This document shows, in pieces, positions 1 to 5,465 of a stretch of DNA of 7,538 nt. Every line of letters begins with the position of its first letter. Position 1 is the stretch's first letter. Source of the stretch: an uncultured Lachnospiraceae bacterium. Its GTDB lineage: Bacteria; Bacillota; Clostridia; Lachnospirales; Lachnospiraceae. Made by a program: the position numbers and the translations under genes. The DNA is taken from the NCBI GenBank assembly GCA_902803305.1, contig CADCPL010000236.1:1-7538 (forward strand). The letters run 5' to 3'. The notes beneath the pieces are model-generated. The model was not told the origin of the DNA. It searched no databases and saw nothing but the letters and a program-made list of their open reading frames with translations.

Positions 1-285
1 AGATGTCTGTCAAACAGATACTCTGTGGCCACTTCCGAAGGACCTGCTCCTGTCCGCGGAAAGATATGTATGGATATGTGCATGATAGACCTGACGGACA
101 AGCCGGGTGTCAAAGTAGGCGACGAGATTGAGATCTTCGGCCCCGATAATCCGATCGAGGATATGGCAGACATGGCAGGTACCATTCCTTATGAGATCGT
201 GTGTGCCGTCAGCAAACGTGTCCATAGAAATTATAAACTTGACGGAAAAACGGTACACAGCGAAGTTATTATCCTTGACAGATAG
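1..285 (+). CDS. alr: alanine racemase, C-terminal fragment
   Basis: This is the last 94 codons of a fold-type III PLP-dependent alanine racemase, which interconverts L- and D-alanine to supply D-Ala for peptidoglycan. The frame is open from base 1 and ends in TAG, so the N-terminal barrel with the PLP lysine lies upstream of the window. What remains is the C-terminal beta domain. The LSNR stretch, the GKICMDMCMIDLT block (equivalent to the family's GR-SMD-MVDLT region, which shapes the partner subunit's active-site entrance) and GTIPYEIVCAVSKRV near the end are typical. The Tyr of PYEI aligns with the conserved tyrosine near the PLP phosphate (Tyr354 in the Geobacillus enzyme). That assignment rests on family knowledge. 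The final codons contain the -35 box of the downstream rplU promoter. A VanT-type racemase domain cannot be excluded from the C-terminus alone. Confidence 0.9.
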   Translation, partial: RCLSNRYSVATSEGPAPVRGKICMDMCMIDLTDKPGVKVGDEIEIFGPDNPIEDMADMAGTIPYEIVCAVSKRVHRNYKLDGKTVHSEVIILDR

Positions 286-303
286 CCGATTATTTGTTAA
301 TAT
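275..303 (+). promoter_or_regulatory. sigma-A promoter for the rplU-prp-rpmA operon
   Basis: A perfect TTGACA -35 box (275-280) is followed by a 17-nt spacer and TAATAT (298-303, 4 of 6 matches to TATAAT). The -35 box lies inside the last codons of alr and the -10 box lies just after its stop. Predicted transcription starts near 309-311, which gives a leader of about 73 nt before rplU. This is consistent with the ribosomal protein operon being transcribed independently of alr. Confidence 0.7.
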
Positions 304-309
304 ACCCGA

Positions 310-382
310 GTATGCCGCATAGTGAGGTTATAAGAGGCAGTGCCCACCGAAGCTAGCGAGTAATGTAAATAGGAGGTGCAGT
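310..382 (+). promoter_or_regulatory. putative L21 leader (5' UTR of rplU)
   Basis: This is the untranslated leader between the predicted start of transcription and the rplU ATG. It lies where Firmicutes carry the L21 leader RNA, thought to be a binding site for autoregulation of the operon. The purine-rich stretch around 321-337, the GCCCACCGAAGC block (342-353) and the AGTAATG that follows (359-365) resemble what I remember of that family, but I could not run a covariance model. A short TATG/CATA hairpin (311-321) is visible. The leader ends in a strong AGGAGG ribosome binding site (371-376), 6 nt before the ATG. I did not find an obvious long stem that sequesters this site, so the mechanism is inferred from position. 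Confidence 0.5.
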
Positions 383-688
383 ATGTACGCTATTATTGCA
401 ACAGGCGGAAAGCAGTATAAGGTTTCAGAAGGCGATACCATTAAAGTGGAAAAGCTTGATGTGGAAGCCGGAGATGCTGTTACGTTTGATGACGTTCTTG
501 CAATAGGTGGCGACAAGCTCTTGGTAGGTGATGATGTAAAGTCAGCTTCCGTTAAGGGAACCTGCGTTGAAAACGGCAGGGGCAAGAAGATCATCGTTTA
601 CCGTTATAAGAGAAAGAGCGGTTACCACAAGAAGAACGGTCACAGACAAGCATACACTCAGGTAAAGATCGATAAGATCAATGCATAA
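383..688 (+). CDS. rplU: 50S ribosomal protein L21
   Basis: This 101-residue protein has the family's normal length and begins MYAIIATGGKQYKV, the standard L21 N-terminus. The C-terminal signature IVYRYKRKSGYHKKNGHRQ (about residues 71-89), followed by YTQVKI, is the L21 hallmark, and its basic residues contact 23S rRNA. L21 is an early-assembling large-subunit protein. The ATG has a consensus AGGAGG 6 nt upstream. It is the first gene of the rplU-prp-rpmA cluster, with its own promoter overlapping the end of alr and a probable leader-based control element. I see no unusual features. Confidence 0.98.
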   Translation: MYAIIATGGKQYKVSEGDTIKVEKLDVEAGDAVTFDDVLAIGGDKLLVGDDVKSASVKGTCVENGRGKKIIVYRYKRKSGYHKKNGHRQAYTQVKIDKINA

Positions 689-703
689 TATGCAGGTGTA
701 AAG

Positions 704-1060
704 TTGGTTACTGCAAAGATCGTAAAGAATTCTTCGGGATATGTCGGATTTTCGAGCGAAGGACATGCAGGATACGATGAAAAAGGTAAAGATATCGTAT
801 GTGCTGCAATATCGATGCTCACGATCAATACGGCTAATTCCATTATGGGGCTTACCGGTTCCAAGATCGATGTTTCTTATAACGAAGGGTGTATCTCCTG
901 GAAGTTTACAACTCCATGTGATGAACGTGCAGCGCTGTTAATGGATGCGATGCTCATGGGACTTCGGTCGATCGAAGAAGATTACGATGATAAGTATCTT
1001 ACAGTGATAATAGAGGAGGCAGAAGATGATCAGGTTAGATCTTCAGTTATTTGCTCATAA
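704..1060 (+). CDS. prp: ribosomal-processing cysteine protease Prp
   Basis: This 118-residue protein belongs to the Prp (YsxB) family. Prp is the cysteine protease that removes the N-terminal leader of ribosomal protein L27 in Firmicutes. The catalytic pair is intact: His21 in the GHAGYD motif and Cys33 in DIVCAAIS, matching His22/Cys34 of the Staphylococcus aureus enzyme. The start is taken as TTG at 704, because AGGTG (694-698) sits 5 nt upstream and no ATG is available before the catalytic motif. The gene lies between its usual neighbours rplU and rpmA. Its last 35 nt overlap rpmA in another frame, so the Prp C-terminal tail (about the last 11 residues) and the L27 leader share the same DNA. 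A weak start codon and SD fit a processing enzyme needed in smaller amounts than L21 and L27, but that is inference. Confidence 0.93.
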   Translation: MVTAKIVKNSSGYVGFSSEGHAGYDEKGKDIVCAAISMLTINTANSIMGLTGSKIDVSYNEGCISWKFTTPCDERAALLMDAMLMGLRSIEEDYDDKYLTVIIEEAEDDQVRSSVICS

Positions 1061-1310
1061 AAAAGGAATGGGCTCCACCAAGAACGGAAGAGATTCCGAG
1101 GCCAAGAGACTTGGTGCAAAGAGAGCTGACGGACAGTTTGTAAAGGCCGGAAACATTCTTTACAGACAGCGCGGAACCAGGATCCACCCCGGTGTGAATG
1201 TGGGACGCGGCGGAGATGATACATTGTTTGCAACGGTTGACGGTGTTCTCCGTTTTGAAAGAAAGGGAAGAGACAGGAAGGTTGCTTCCGTTTACCCCGT
1301 AGAGCAGTAA
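1026..1310 (+). CDS. rpmA: 50S ribosomal protein L27 precursor with cleavable leader
   Basis: This 94-residue L27 contains the conserved core AHKKGMGSTKNGRDSEAKRLG followed by GTRIHPG and the C-terminal beta region. Mature L27 reaches the peptidyl-transferase centre with its N-terminus. Here the protein begins MIRLDLQLF before AHKKG. This is the Firmicutes extension, and by analogy with S. aureus L27 Prp should cut after Phe9 to leave Ala at the mature N-terminus. The ATG at 1026 has a very strong GAGGAGG site (1013-1019) 6 nt upstream, lying within the prp coding sequence. The first 35 nt overlap prp. An intrinsic terminator follows 7 nt after the stop codon, making this the likely last gene of the ribosomal protein transcript. 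Confidence 0.98.
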   Translation: MIRLDLQLFAHKKGMGSTKNGRDSEAKRLGAKRADGQFVKAGNILYRQRGTRIHPGVNVGRGGDDTLFATVDGVLRFERKGRDRKVASVYPVEQ

Positions 1311-1317
1311 TTGTTAT

Positions 1318-1351
1318 GGCCTTAAAGTAAATCTTTAAGGCCTTTATTTTT
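1318..1351 (+). terminator. intrinsic terminator after rpmA
   Basis: A perfect 10-bp stem GGCCTTAAAG (1318-1327) pairs with CTTTAAGGCC (1333-1342) across the 5-nt loop TAAAT. The T-rich tract TTTATTTTT (1343-1351) follows at once. It lies between rpmA and obgE, with only 15 nt between the T-tract and the obgE ATG. It should end most rplU-prp-rpmA transcripts, with read-through feeding obgE. Confidence 0.9.
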
Positions 1352-1366
1352 CATTGGTGTTTTATT

Positions 1367-2644
1367 ATGTTTGCAGACAGAGCCAGGATCTTCATAAGGA
1401 GCGGCAAGGGCGGCGACGGACACGTATCTTTCAGACGCGAGAAATACGTTGCAAACGGCGGTCCTGACGGCGGAGACGGCGGCAAGGGCGGTGACGTTAT
1501 CGTTGAAGTCGATGACGGCATGAACATGCTGACGAATTATCGTCATGTCAGAAAATACTGTGCAGGTGACGGAGAAAACGGCGGAAAACGCAACTGCAAA
1601 GGAAAGAGCGGGGACGATATAGTACTCCGCGTACCTGCCGGAACGATATTTAAAGAGGCCGAGACCGGTAAGGTCATCGTTGATATGTCGGGCGAAAACA
1701 GAAGAGTGGTACTGCTGTCGGGCGGACTCGGTGGTAACGGCAACCAGCACTATGCCACGCCCAGGATGCAGGCTCCCAAGTATGCGCAGCCCGGCCAGCC
1801 GGCAATGGAACTTACCGTCGACCTTGAACTCAAGGTTATAGCCGATGTAGGGCTTGTGGGGTATCCGAATGTCGGAAAATCAACCCTTTTATCGGTCGTA
1901 TCAAATGCCAGACCGGAGATCGCAAATTATCATTTCACAACCATAAGTCCTCATCTCGGAGTTGTTGACCTGGACGGCGGAAAAGGTTTTGTAATGGCCG
2001 ATATTCCGGGACTTATCGAAGGTGCTTCGGAAGGAGTGGGGCTCGGACATGATTTTCTGCGGCATATAGAGAGGACAAAAGTTCTCGTGCATATGGTCGA
2101 TGCTTCCGGATGCGAGGGAAGAGATCCTGTGGCTGACGTTTATGCGATCAACAGCGAGCTGGAAAACTATGATAAGGAACTTTCCCGACGTCCCATGATA
2201 ATTGCCGCCAACAAGACGGATATCATTACAGAAGGTGATCCGGTAGCTAAGCTTAAAGCCGAATTTGAGCCGAAAGGAATAAAAGTCATTCCGATATCGG
2301 CAGCCACAAAAGCAGGAATAAACGATCTGATAGGTGAGGTAAGACAGATACTGTCTCAGATAAAGGATCCGGATGTTGTATTTGCCAGCGAATACACTCC
2401 CGTCAGGAATGATGACAGCACAAGCTACGATGTATTCTATGATGAGAAACTCAAAGCATACTGCGTAGAAGGACCCAAGATAGAAAAGATGCTCGGATAT
2501 ACGAATCTTGATTCTGAAAAAGGATTCTCGTTCTTCCAGAAGTTCATGGAAGAGAACGGCATCAACGAAAAGCTTAAAGAAATGGGAATTTCCGAGGGTG
2601 ATACCGTCAAGATCTACGGATGGGAGTTTGCATATTATGACTAG
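1367..2644 (+). CDS. obgE: GTPase ObgE/CgtA
   Basis: This 425-residue Obg GTPase binds the 50S subunit late in assembly and is linked to stringent and stress responses. The glycine-rich Obg fold covers about residues 1-158 (FADRARIFIRSGKGGDG through the GGDGGKGGDV repeats). The G domain covers about 159-330: P-loop GYPNVGKST (165-173), G2 threonines in FTTISPHLG, G3 DIPG (212-215), G4 NKTD (282-285) and G5 SAA (311-313). A C-terminal OCT domain follows (about 345-425). Length and motif spacing are normal. The start codon lies just 15 nt after a terminator T-tract and has only a weak GGTG (1356-1359) as ribosome binding site, so expression may be limited by read-through or use an unseen promoter. 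Its end overlaps yhbY by 8 nt, which suggests translational coupling. Confidence 0.98.
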   Translation: MFADRARIFIRSGKGGDGHVSFRREKYVANGGPDGGDGGKGGDVIVEVDDGMNMLTNYRHVRKYCAGDGENGGKRNCKGKSGDDIVLRVPAGTIFKEAETGKVIVDMSGENRRVVLLSGGLGGNGNQHYATPRMQAPKYAQPGQPAMELTVDLELKVIADVGLVGYPNVGKSTLLSVVSNARPEIANYHFTTISPHLGVVDLDGGKGFVMADIPGLIEGASEGVGLGHDFLRHIERTKVLVHMVDASGCEGRDPVADVYAINSELENYDKELSRRPMIIAANKTDIITEGDPVAKLKAEFEPKGIKVIPISAATKAGINDLIGEVRQILSQIKDPDVVFASEYTPVRNDDSTSYDVFYDEKLKAYCVEGPKIEKMLGYTNLDSEKGFSFFQKFMEENGINEKLKEMGISEGDTVKIYGWEFAYYD

Positions 2645-2948
2645 TAAGCAAAGAGCATATCTGAAGAAGATATCAAGTACATATGATCCGATATTTCAGA
2701 TCGGTAAGGGCAGTGTGACGCCTGAGATCTGCAATGCAGTGGATGAAGCACTTACCGCAAGGGAATTGATCAAGATAAACGTTCTGAAAAACTGTCTTGA
2801 TGATCCGAAGGAAGTGGCTGCTGTCATATCCGAGAGGACAAGATCTTCCGTTGTTCATGTTATAGGCAGGAAGATAGTACTGTTTCGGCAAAACAGCAAG
2901 AAGGAAGACCGCAAGATAATAATCCCACGGGGATCCGTAAATGAATAA
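2637..2948 (+). CDS. yhbY: YhbY-type CRM-domain RNA-binding protein
   Basis: This 103-residue protein is a single CRM domain, the YhbY/YqeI family found on pre-50S ribosomal particles. It starts MTSKQRAYLKKISS, the usual SKQR-LR-LA N-terminus. It then has QIGKGSVTPEICNAVDEAL (about 21-39), where the GKG loop is the RNA-binding GxxG-like turn of the fold, then ARELIKINVLKN and the closing strand VVHVIGRKIVLFR. The ATG at 2637 overlaps the obgE stop by 8 nt, and GGGAG (2622-2626) lies 10 nt upstream. A longer open frame reaches further up into obgE, but the domain begins at this ATG. Its last 8 nt overlap nadD. The location between obgE and nadD fits a ribosome-assembly operon. Confidence 0.93.
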   Translation: MTSKQRAYLKKISSTYDPIFQIGKGSVTPEICNAVDEALTARELIKINVLKNCLDDPKEVAAVISERTRSSVVHVIGRKIVLFRQNSKKEDRKIIIPRGSVNE

Positions 2949-3564
2949 CGGCAGTTACGAAAAGAAAGTCGGAATACTCGGCGGTACATTTAATCCGATC
3001 CACATAGGTCATCTGATGCTCGCGCAGAATGCTCTCGAATTCTGCGGGCTGGATGAAGTACTGATCATGCCGAGCGGTTGTTCATATTTTAAGGATCAGA
3101 AAAGCGTAGCTGCCGCTGAGCACAGGCTTAAGATGGCAGAGCTTGCGACAGCGGGAAATGACAAGTTCGTCGTATCGGCTATGGAAATAGTGCGTGGCGG
3201 CTATACTTACACATATGAAACACTTGATATATTATGTAGTGAGAATCCCAACACACGTTATTATTATATAATCGGTGCGGATACGCTGTTTTCAATGGAA
3301 AAATGGAAAAAACCTGATGTTATTTTTTCCGAATGTATCGTTGCATGTGCTAAAAGAAACGGGCTATCTAAAGAAGAAATGAAGAATAAAGCTTCAGAAT
3401 TAAAGGATCGTTTCGGCGCAGAAATTATGCTTATGGATGTTCCGGAGATCCCGGTATCATCAACAGTTGTCAGGGAAATGATGGAAAAGGGGAGGACCTG
3501 TAAGTATTATCTTGATGACAAGGTCATTGAATATATAAAAGATAACATGCTTTATTTAAACTGA
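2941..3564 (+). CDS. nadD: nicotinate-nucleotide adenylyltransferase
   Basis: This 207-residue protein adenylylates nicotinate mononucleotide with ATP to give deamido-NAD, a core step of NAD synthesis in the cytoplasm. The nucleotidyltransferase motif GGTFNPIHIGH (14-24) carries both catalytic-site histidines. The phosphate-binding motif near the C-terminus is SSTVVR (173-178), matching the family's SST-IR. The central segment YYIIGADTLFSMEKWKKPD is typical of bacterial NadD. The ATG overlaps the end of yhbY by 8 nt, with GGGGA (2929-2933) upstream. It is followed closely by yqeK, a pairing conserved across Firmicutes. Confidence 0.97.
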   Translation: MNNGSYEKKVGILGGTFNPIHIGHLMLAQNALEFCGLDEVLIMPSGCSYFKDQKSVAAAEHRLKMAELATAGNDKFVVSAMEIVRGGYTYTYETLDILCSENPNTRYYYIIGADTLFSMEKWKKPDVIFSECIVACAKRNGLSKEEMKNKASELKDRFGAEIMLMDVPEIPVSSTVVREMMEKGRTCKYYLDDKVIEYIKDNMLYLN

Positions 3565-3572
3565 GTGATCAT

Positions 3573-4169
3573 ATGGGAACCATCGTTATTGACGAACAAT
3601 TCGATAGTTGGCGTATAATGCTAAAAAATGAACTTAGCAGTAAACGTTATATGCATTCGATAGGAGTGTGCAATACATCCGCATGTCTGGCTATGAGATA
3701 TGGATATGATATCAAAAAGGCATATGCTGCCGGACTTCTGCATGACTGCGCCAAAGGTCTTTCCGAAAAAAAAATGCTTCAGTTGACTGAGCGATCGGGA
3801 ATCGAGCTGTCCGAAATAGAGAGAGAGAATCCCGAACTGCTTCATGCCAAGGCCGGAAGTGTAGTGGCGGCTGAAAAGTATGAAGTGAATGATACGGAGA
3901 TACTTGATGCCATACGATTTCATACAACAGGCAGACCGTCAATGACAATGCTTGAAAAGATCGTCTTTACGGCAGACTATATCGAACCAAGCAGAGACGG
4001 TATCCCGTGTCTTGATGAGATCAGGCAGATGGCTTTTAAGGATATTGATGCTGCGGTTGCAATGATATGTAAGAACTCAATCGATTATCTGAAAAGAAAG
4101 AGCAGAATGATCGATCCGATAACGATAGAAACGTACAAATACTACAGTACAAGCGGAAAGGAAGAATAA
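3573..4169 (+). CDS. yqeK: HD-domain Ap4A hydrolase YqeK
   Basis: This 198-residue HD-superfamily protein matches YqeK, the symmetrical diadenosine tetraphosphatase of Firmicutes, which splits Ap4A into two ADP. Likely metal ligands are all visible: His28 in MHSIGV, the His57-Asp58 doublet in GLLHDCAK, His91 in LLHAKAG, His117 in IRFHTTGR and Asp135 in TADYIEP. The last motif with the following SRDGI is a good family marker. The ATG at 3573 is preceded by GAGTGATC, which overlaps the nadD stop and can pair with the anti-SD in extended form. An internal ATG at residue 16 is possible but would remove normal N-terminal sequence. It sits between nadD and rsfS with gaps of only 8 and 3 nt. Confidence 0.94.
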   Translation: MGTIVIDEQFDSWRIMLKNELSSKRYMHSIGVCNTSACLAMRYGYDIKKAYAAGLLHDCAKGLSEKKMLQLTERSGIELSEIERENPELLHAKAGSVVAAEKYEVNDTEILDAIRFHTTGRPSMTMLEKIVFTADYIEPSRDGIPCLDEIRQMAFKDIDAAVAMICKNSIDYLKRKSRMIDPITIETYKYYSTSGKEE

Positions 4170-4172
4170 TTT

Positions 4173-4523
4173 ATGGCATTATCGGCCGATGCTGAAAAGA
4201 TCATAGAGACAGGAGTTGCGGCTCTGTCAGATAAGAAAGCGGAGAACATAAGGATCATAGATATATCCGAGATAAGTGTCATAGCGGATGCACTTGTTAT
4301 CGCAAGCGGCAGTAACAAGAAACAGATACAGGCAATGAGCGATGAGACCGATGACAGACTAAGCGGATCAGGTTACGAACATTACTGTATTGAAGGCTAT
4401 GATAACGCCAACTGGGTGCTGATCGGGTACAACGATGTGATTTTTCACTTGTTCGACAAGGAAAGCCGGGAATTCTATGATCTTGAGCGGCTATACAGAG
4501 ACGGAAAACTCATTGAAGCATAA
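4173..4523 (+). CDS. rsfS: ribosomal silencing factor RsfS (YbeB/iojap family)
   Basis: This 116-residue protein belongs to the RsfS family, which binds ribosomal protein L14 and blocks joining of the 30S and 50S subunits when nutrients are scarce. The family pattern is clear: IRIIDISEISVIADALVIAS (about 25-44), then the EGYDNANWVLIGYNDVIFH block, then the hallmark REFYDLERLY near the C-terminus. AAAGGA (4157-4162) lies 10 nt before the ATG, and the gene starts 3 nt after yqeK. It is the last gene of the forward operon. A hairpin 7 nt after the stop separates it from convergent lexA. Confidence 0.96.
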   Translation: MALSADAEKIIETGVAALSDKKAENIRIIDISEISVIADALVIASGSNKKQIQAMSDETDDRLSGSGYEHYCIEGYDNANWVLIGYNDVIFHLFDKESREFYDLERLYRDGKLIEA

Positions 4524-4529
4524 AAGAGC

Positions 4530-4562
4530 AGAGCGCTATACAGGAAATCCTGATAGCGCTCT
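4530..4562. terminator. hairpin between convergent rsfS and lexA (probable bidirectional terminator)
   Basis: The stem AGAGCGCTAT (4530-4539) pairs perfectly with ATAGCGCTCT (4553-4562). It continues past one bulged A (4540) with CAGG/CCTG around an AAAT loop, giving 14 bp in total. On the minus strand the 3' side runs into a short TTTT tract (complement of 4522-4525), so it suits the lexA transcript best. On the plus strand only AAAATATATT follows, so termination of rsfS is weaker or relies on other factors. Confidence 0.75.
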
Positions 4563-4594
4563 AAAATATATTGAGGGGCGAATGAAAGGAGTTA

Positions 4595-5212
4595 TCAGTT
4601 CATAAAACGAAAGACTCCGTAAACTCTGCCGAGTATATCAACATGATCCACTATAATCGGATCCATTGTATCATTCTCGGGCTGAAGACGATAATGTCCG
4701 TTCTCCTTGTAGTATGTCTTGACAGTGGCGGAATCATCCAATAGTGCCACAACTATATCACCGTTCCTGGCTGTATTGCATTTCTCGACAAATATCATAT
4801 CACCGTCAAGTATTCCCGCATTTATCATGCTCTCACCCTTAACCTTAAGTATAAAACTCTCGGCATTGGGAGCATACTCAACAGGAATAGGGTAGTAATC
4901 CGTAATATTCTGAGCGGCAAGTATAGGCTGACCGGCAGCAACAGTACCTACAACGGGTATCTGCGTCATCTCGCGGCGTGTGAGCTGGAAACTGTCATCA
5001 ACGATCTCTATACATCTGGGCTTGGCAGGATCTCTTCTTATATAACCGTTCTTTTCAAGCTTCTCAAGATGATTGAAAACACTGGATGTGGAAGAAAGGC
5101 CCACTGCAGTACATATCTCCCTGACCGAAGGCGGATAACCCTTCTTCAGTATCACTTCCTTAAGATATTCAAGAATCTCTTCCTGTTTGGCTGAAATATT
5201 ACCGTTAGCCAT
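4595..5212 (-). CDS. lexA: SOS repressor LexA
   Basis: This 205-residue LexA has an N-terminal winged helix-turn-helix (about 1-65, with YPPSVREICTAVGLSSTSSV forming the DNA-recognition region) and a C-terminal S24 self-cleavage domain. The cleavage bond is Ala93-Gly94 in VAAGQP, the nucleophile is Ser128 in KGESM, and the general base is Lys165 in ATVKTYY. All are present, so RecA-stimulated self-cleavage should work. I place the start at the ATG at 5212 because GAGGAGGTG lies directly upstream (5216-5224). A longer reading from a TTG at 5233 would put this ribosome binding site inside the gene. lexA is divergent from the LysM gene and shares with it a region rich in LexA-like boxes, which implies autoregulation. 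It converges with rsfS. Confidence 0.98.
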   Translation of the reverse strand: MANGNISAKQEEILEYLKEVILKKGYPPSVREICTAVGLSSTSSVFNHLEKLEKNGYIRRDPAKPRCIEIVDDSFQLTRREMTQIPVVGTVAAGQPILAAQNITDYYPIPVEYAPNAESFILKVKGESMINAGILDGDMIFVEKCNTARNGDIVVALLDDSATVKTYYKENGHYRLQPENDTMDPIIVDHVDILGRVYGVFRFMN

Positions 5213-5301
5213 AAACACCTCCTCATAGATCAATTGATATCGAAATTCAAAGTGTCCGTTTTATCGAACTCAAAATGTTATATCGTTTAATTGTCAAAAA
5301 C

Positions 5302-5330
5302 ATAATAACACAGATCCGGTGATAAAGCAA
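5302..5330 (-). promoter_or_regulatory. candidate lexA promoter
   Basis: On the minus strand TTGCTT (5330-5325) stands 17 nt before TATTAT (5307-5302). The -10 box is preceded by TG at the extended -10 position (TGTTATTAT). Transcription would start near 5296, giving an 80-90 nt leader before lexA. The -35 box abuts the palindrome at 5330-5352. The -35 match is modest (3 of 6), so the assignment rests mainly on the extended -10. Confidence 0.5.
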
Positions 5331-5352
5331 ACATATTTTCGGAAAATATGTT
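5330..5352. repeat. 23-bp near-perfect palindrome between lexA and the LysM gene
   Basis: AACATATTTTC (5330-5340) and GAAAATATGTT (5342-5352) are perfect inverted 11-bp arms around a single G at 5341. Each arm extends into a LexA-like box: GGAAAATATGTTCG on the plus strand (5341-5354) and CGAAAATATGTTTG on the minus strand (5341-5328). Each differs at 2 positions from CGAACATATGTTCG. It probably acts as an operator at the upstream edge of the lexA promoter rather than as a terminator. Confidence 0.7.
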
Positions 5353-5373
5353 CGAAAAAATACAAAAAATGTG

Positions 5374-5402
5374 TTGACATTCGAATATGCGTTCGATATA
5401 AT
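5374..5402 (+). promoter_or_regulatory. consensus sigma-A promoter of the LysM (yneA-like) gene
   Basis: Perfect TTGACA (5374-5379) and perfect TATAAT (5397-5402) are separated by 17 nt. The spacer is almost entirely filled by a LexA box. Transcription should start near 5409. Such a strong promoter with an operator inside it fits a gene that is silent until LexA is cleaved. Confidence 0.93.
5382..5395. promoter_or_regulatory. LexA (SOS) box inside the promoter spacer
   Basis: CGAATATGCGTTCG matches the Gram-positive consensus CGAAC-N4-GTTCG with one change (C to T in the left arm). With the flanking bases it forms the inverted pair TCGAA/TTCGA (5381-5396). It lies exactly between the -35 and -10 boxes, so bound LexA would exclude RNA polymerase. 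Confidence 0.88.
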
Positions 5403-5412
5403 ACGATCAACA

Positions 5413-5426
5413 AGAACGTTTGTTCT
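5413..5426. promoter_or_regulatory. second LexA (SOS) box near the transcription start
   Basis: AGAACGTTTGTTCT contains a perfect GAAC-N4-GTTC core (5414-5425) with symmetrical flanking bases. It sits just downstream of the predicted transcription start. Its centre is 31 bp, about three helical turns, from the box in the promoter spacer. A weaker box-like sequence, TGAATATATGTTTG (5426-5439), follows with a 13-bp centre spacing. Confidence 0.82.
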
Positions 5427-5465
5427 GAATATATGTTTGCTTTTGAAGGGAAGATTGGAGAAGAT

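Noticed and set aside
1363..1368. TATTAT overlapping the obgE start as a -10 box
   Set aside because: It would start transcription inside the gene and has no matching -35 box. It is chance AT-rich sequence after the terminator.
1322..1750. 142-codon minus-strand open frame across the obgE start
   Set aside because: It lies opposite the conserved Obg domain, has no recognisable domain, and runs through the terminator stem. It is a shadow of the glycine-rich obgE codons.
5213..5233. LexA start at the TTG at 5233
   Set aside because: A GAGGAGGTG ribosome binding site lies within that extension, directly before the ATG at 5212, which also gives the usual LexA length.
5292..5297. Minus-strand TTGACA as the lexA -35 box
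   Set aside because: No acceptable -10 box occurs 15-19 nt downstream. The nearest TATAAC is only 9 nt away. The TTGCTT/extended TATTAT pair is better.
5319..5465. Longer N-terminus for the LysM protein starting at 5319 or 5433
   Set aside because: The 5319 start precedes the consensus promoter and would make the promoter and LexA boxes coding. The 5433 ATG has no ribosome binding site. The 5466 ATG has GGAG at good spacing.
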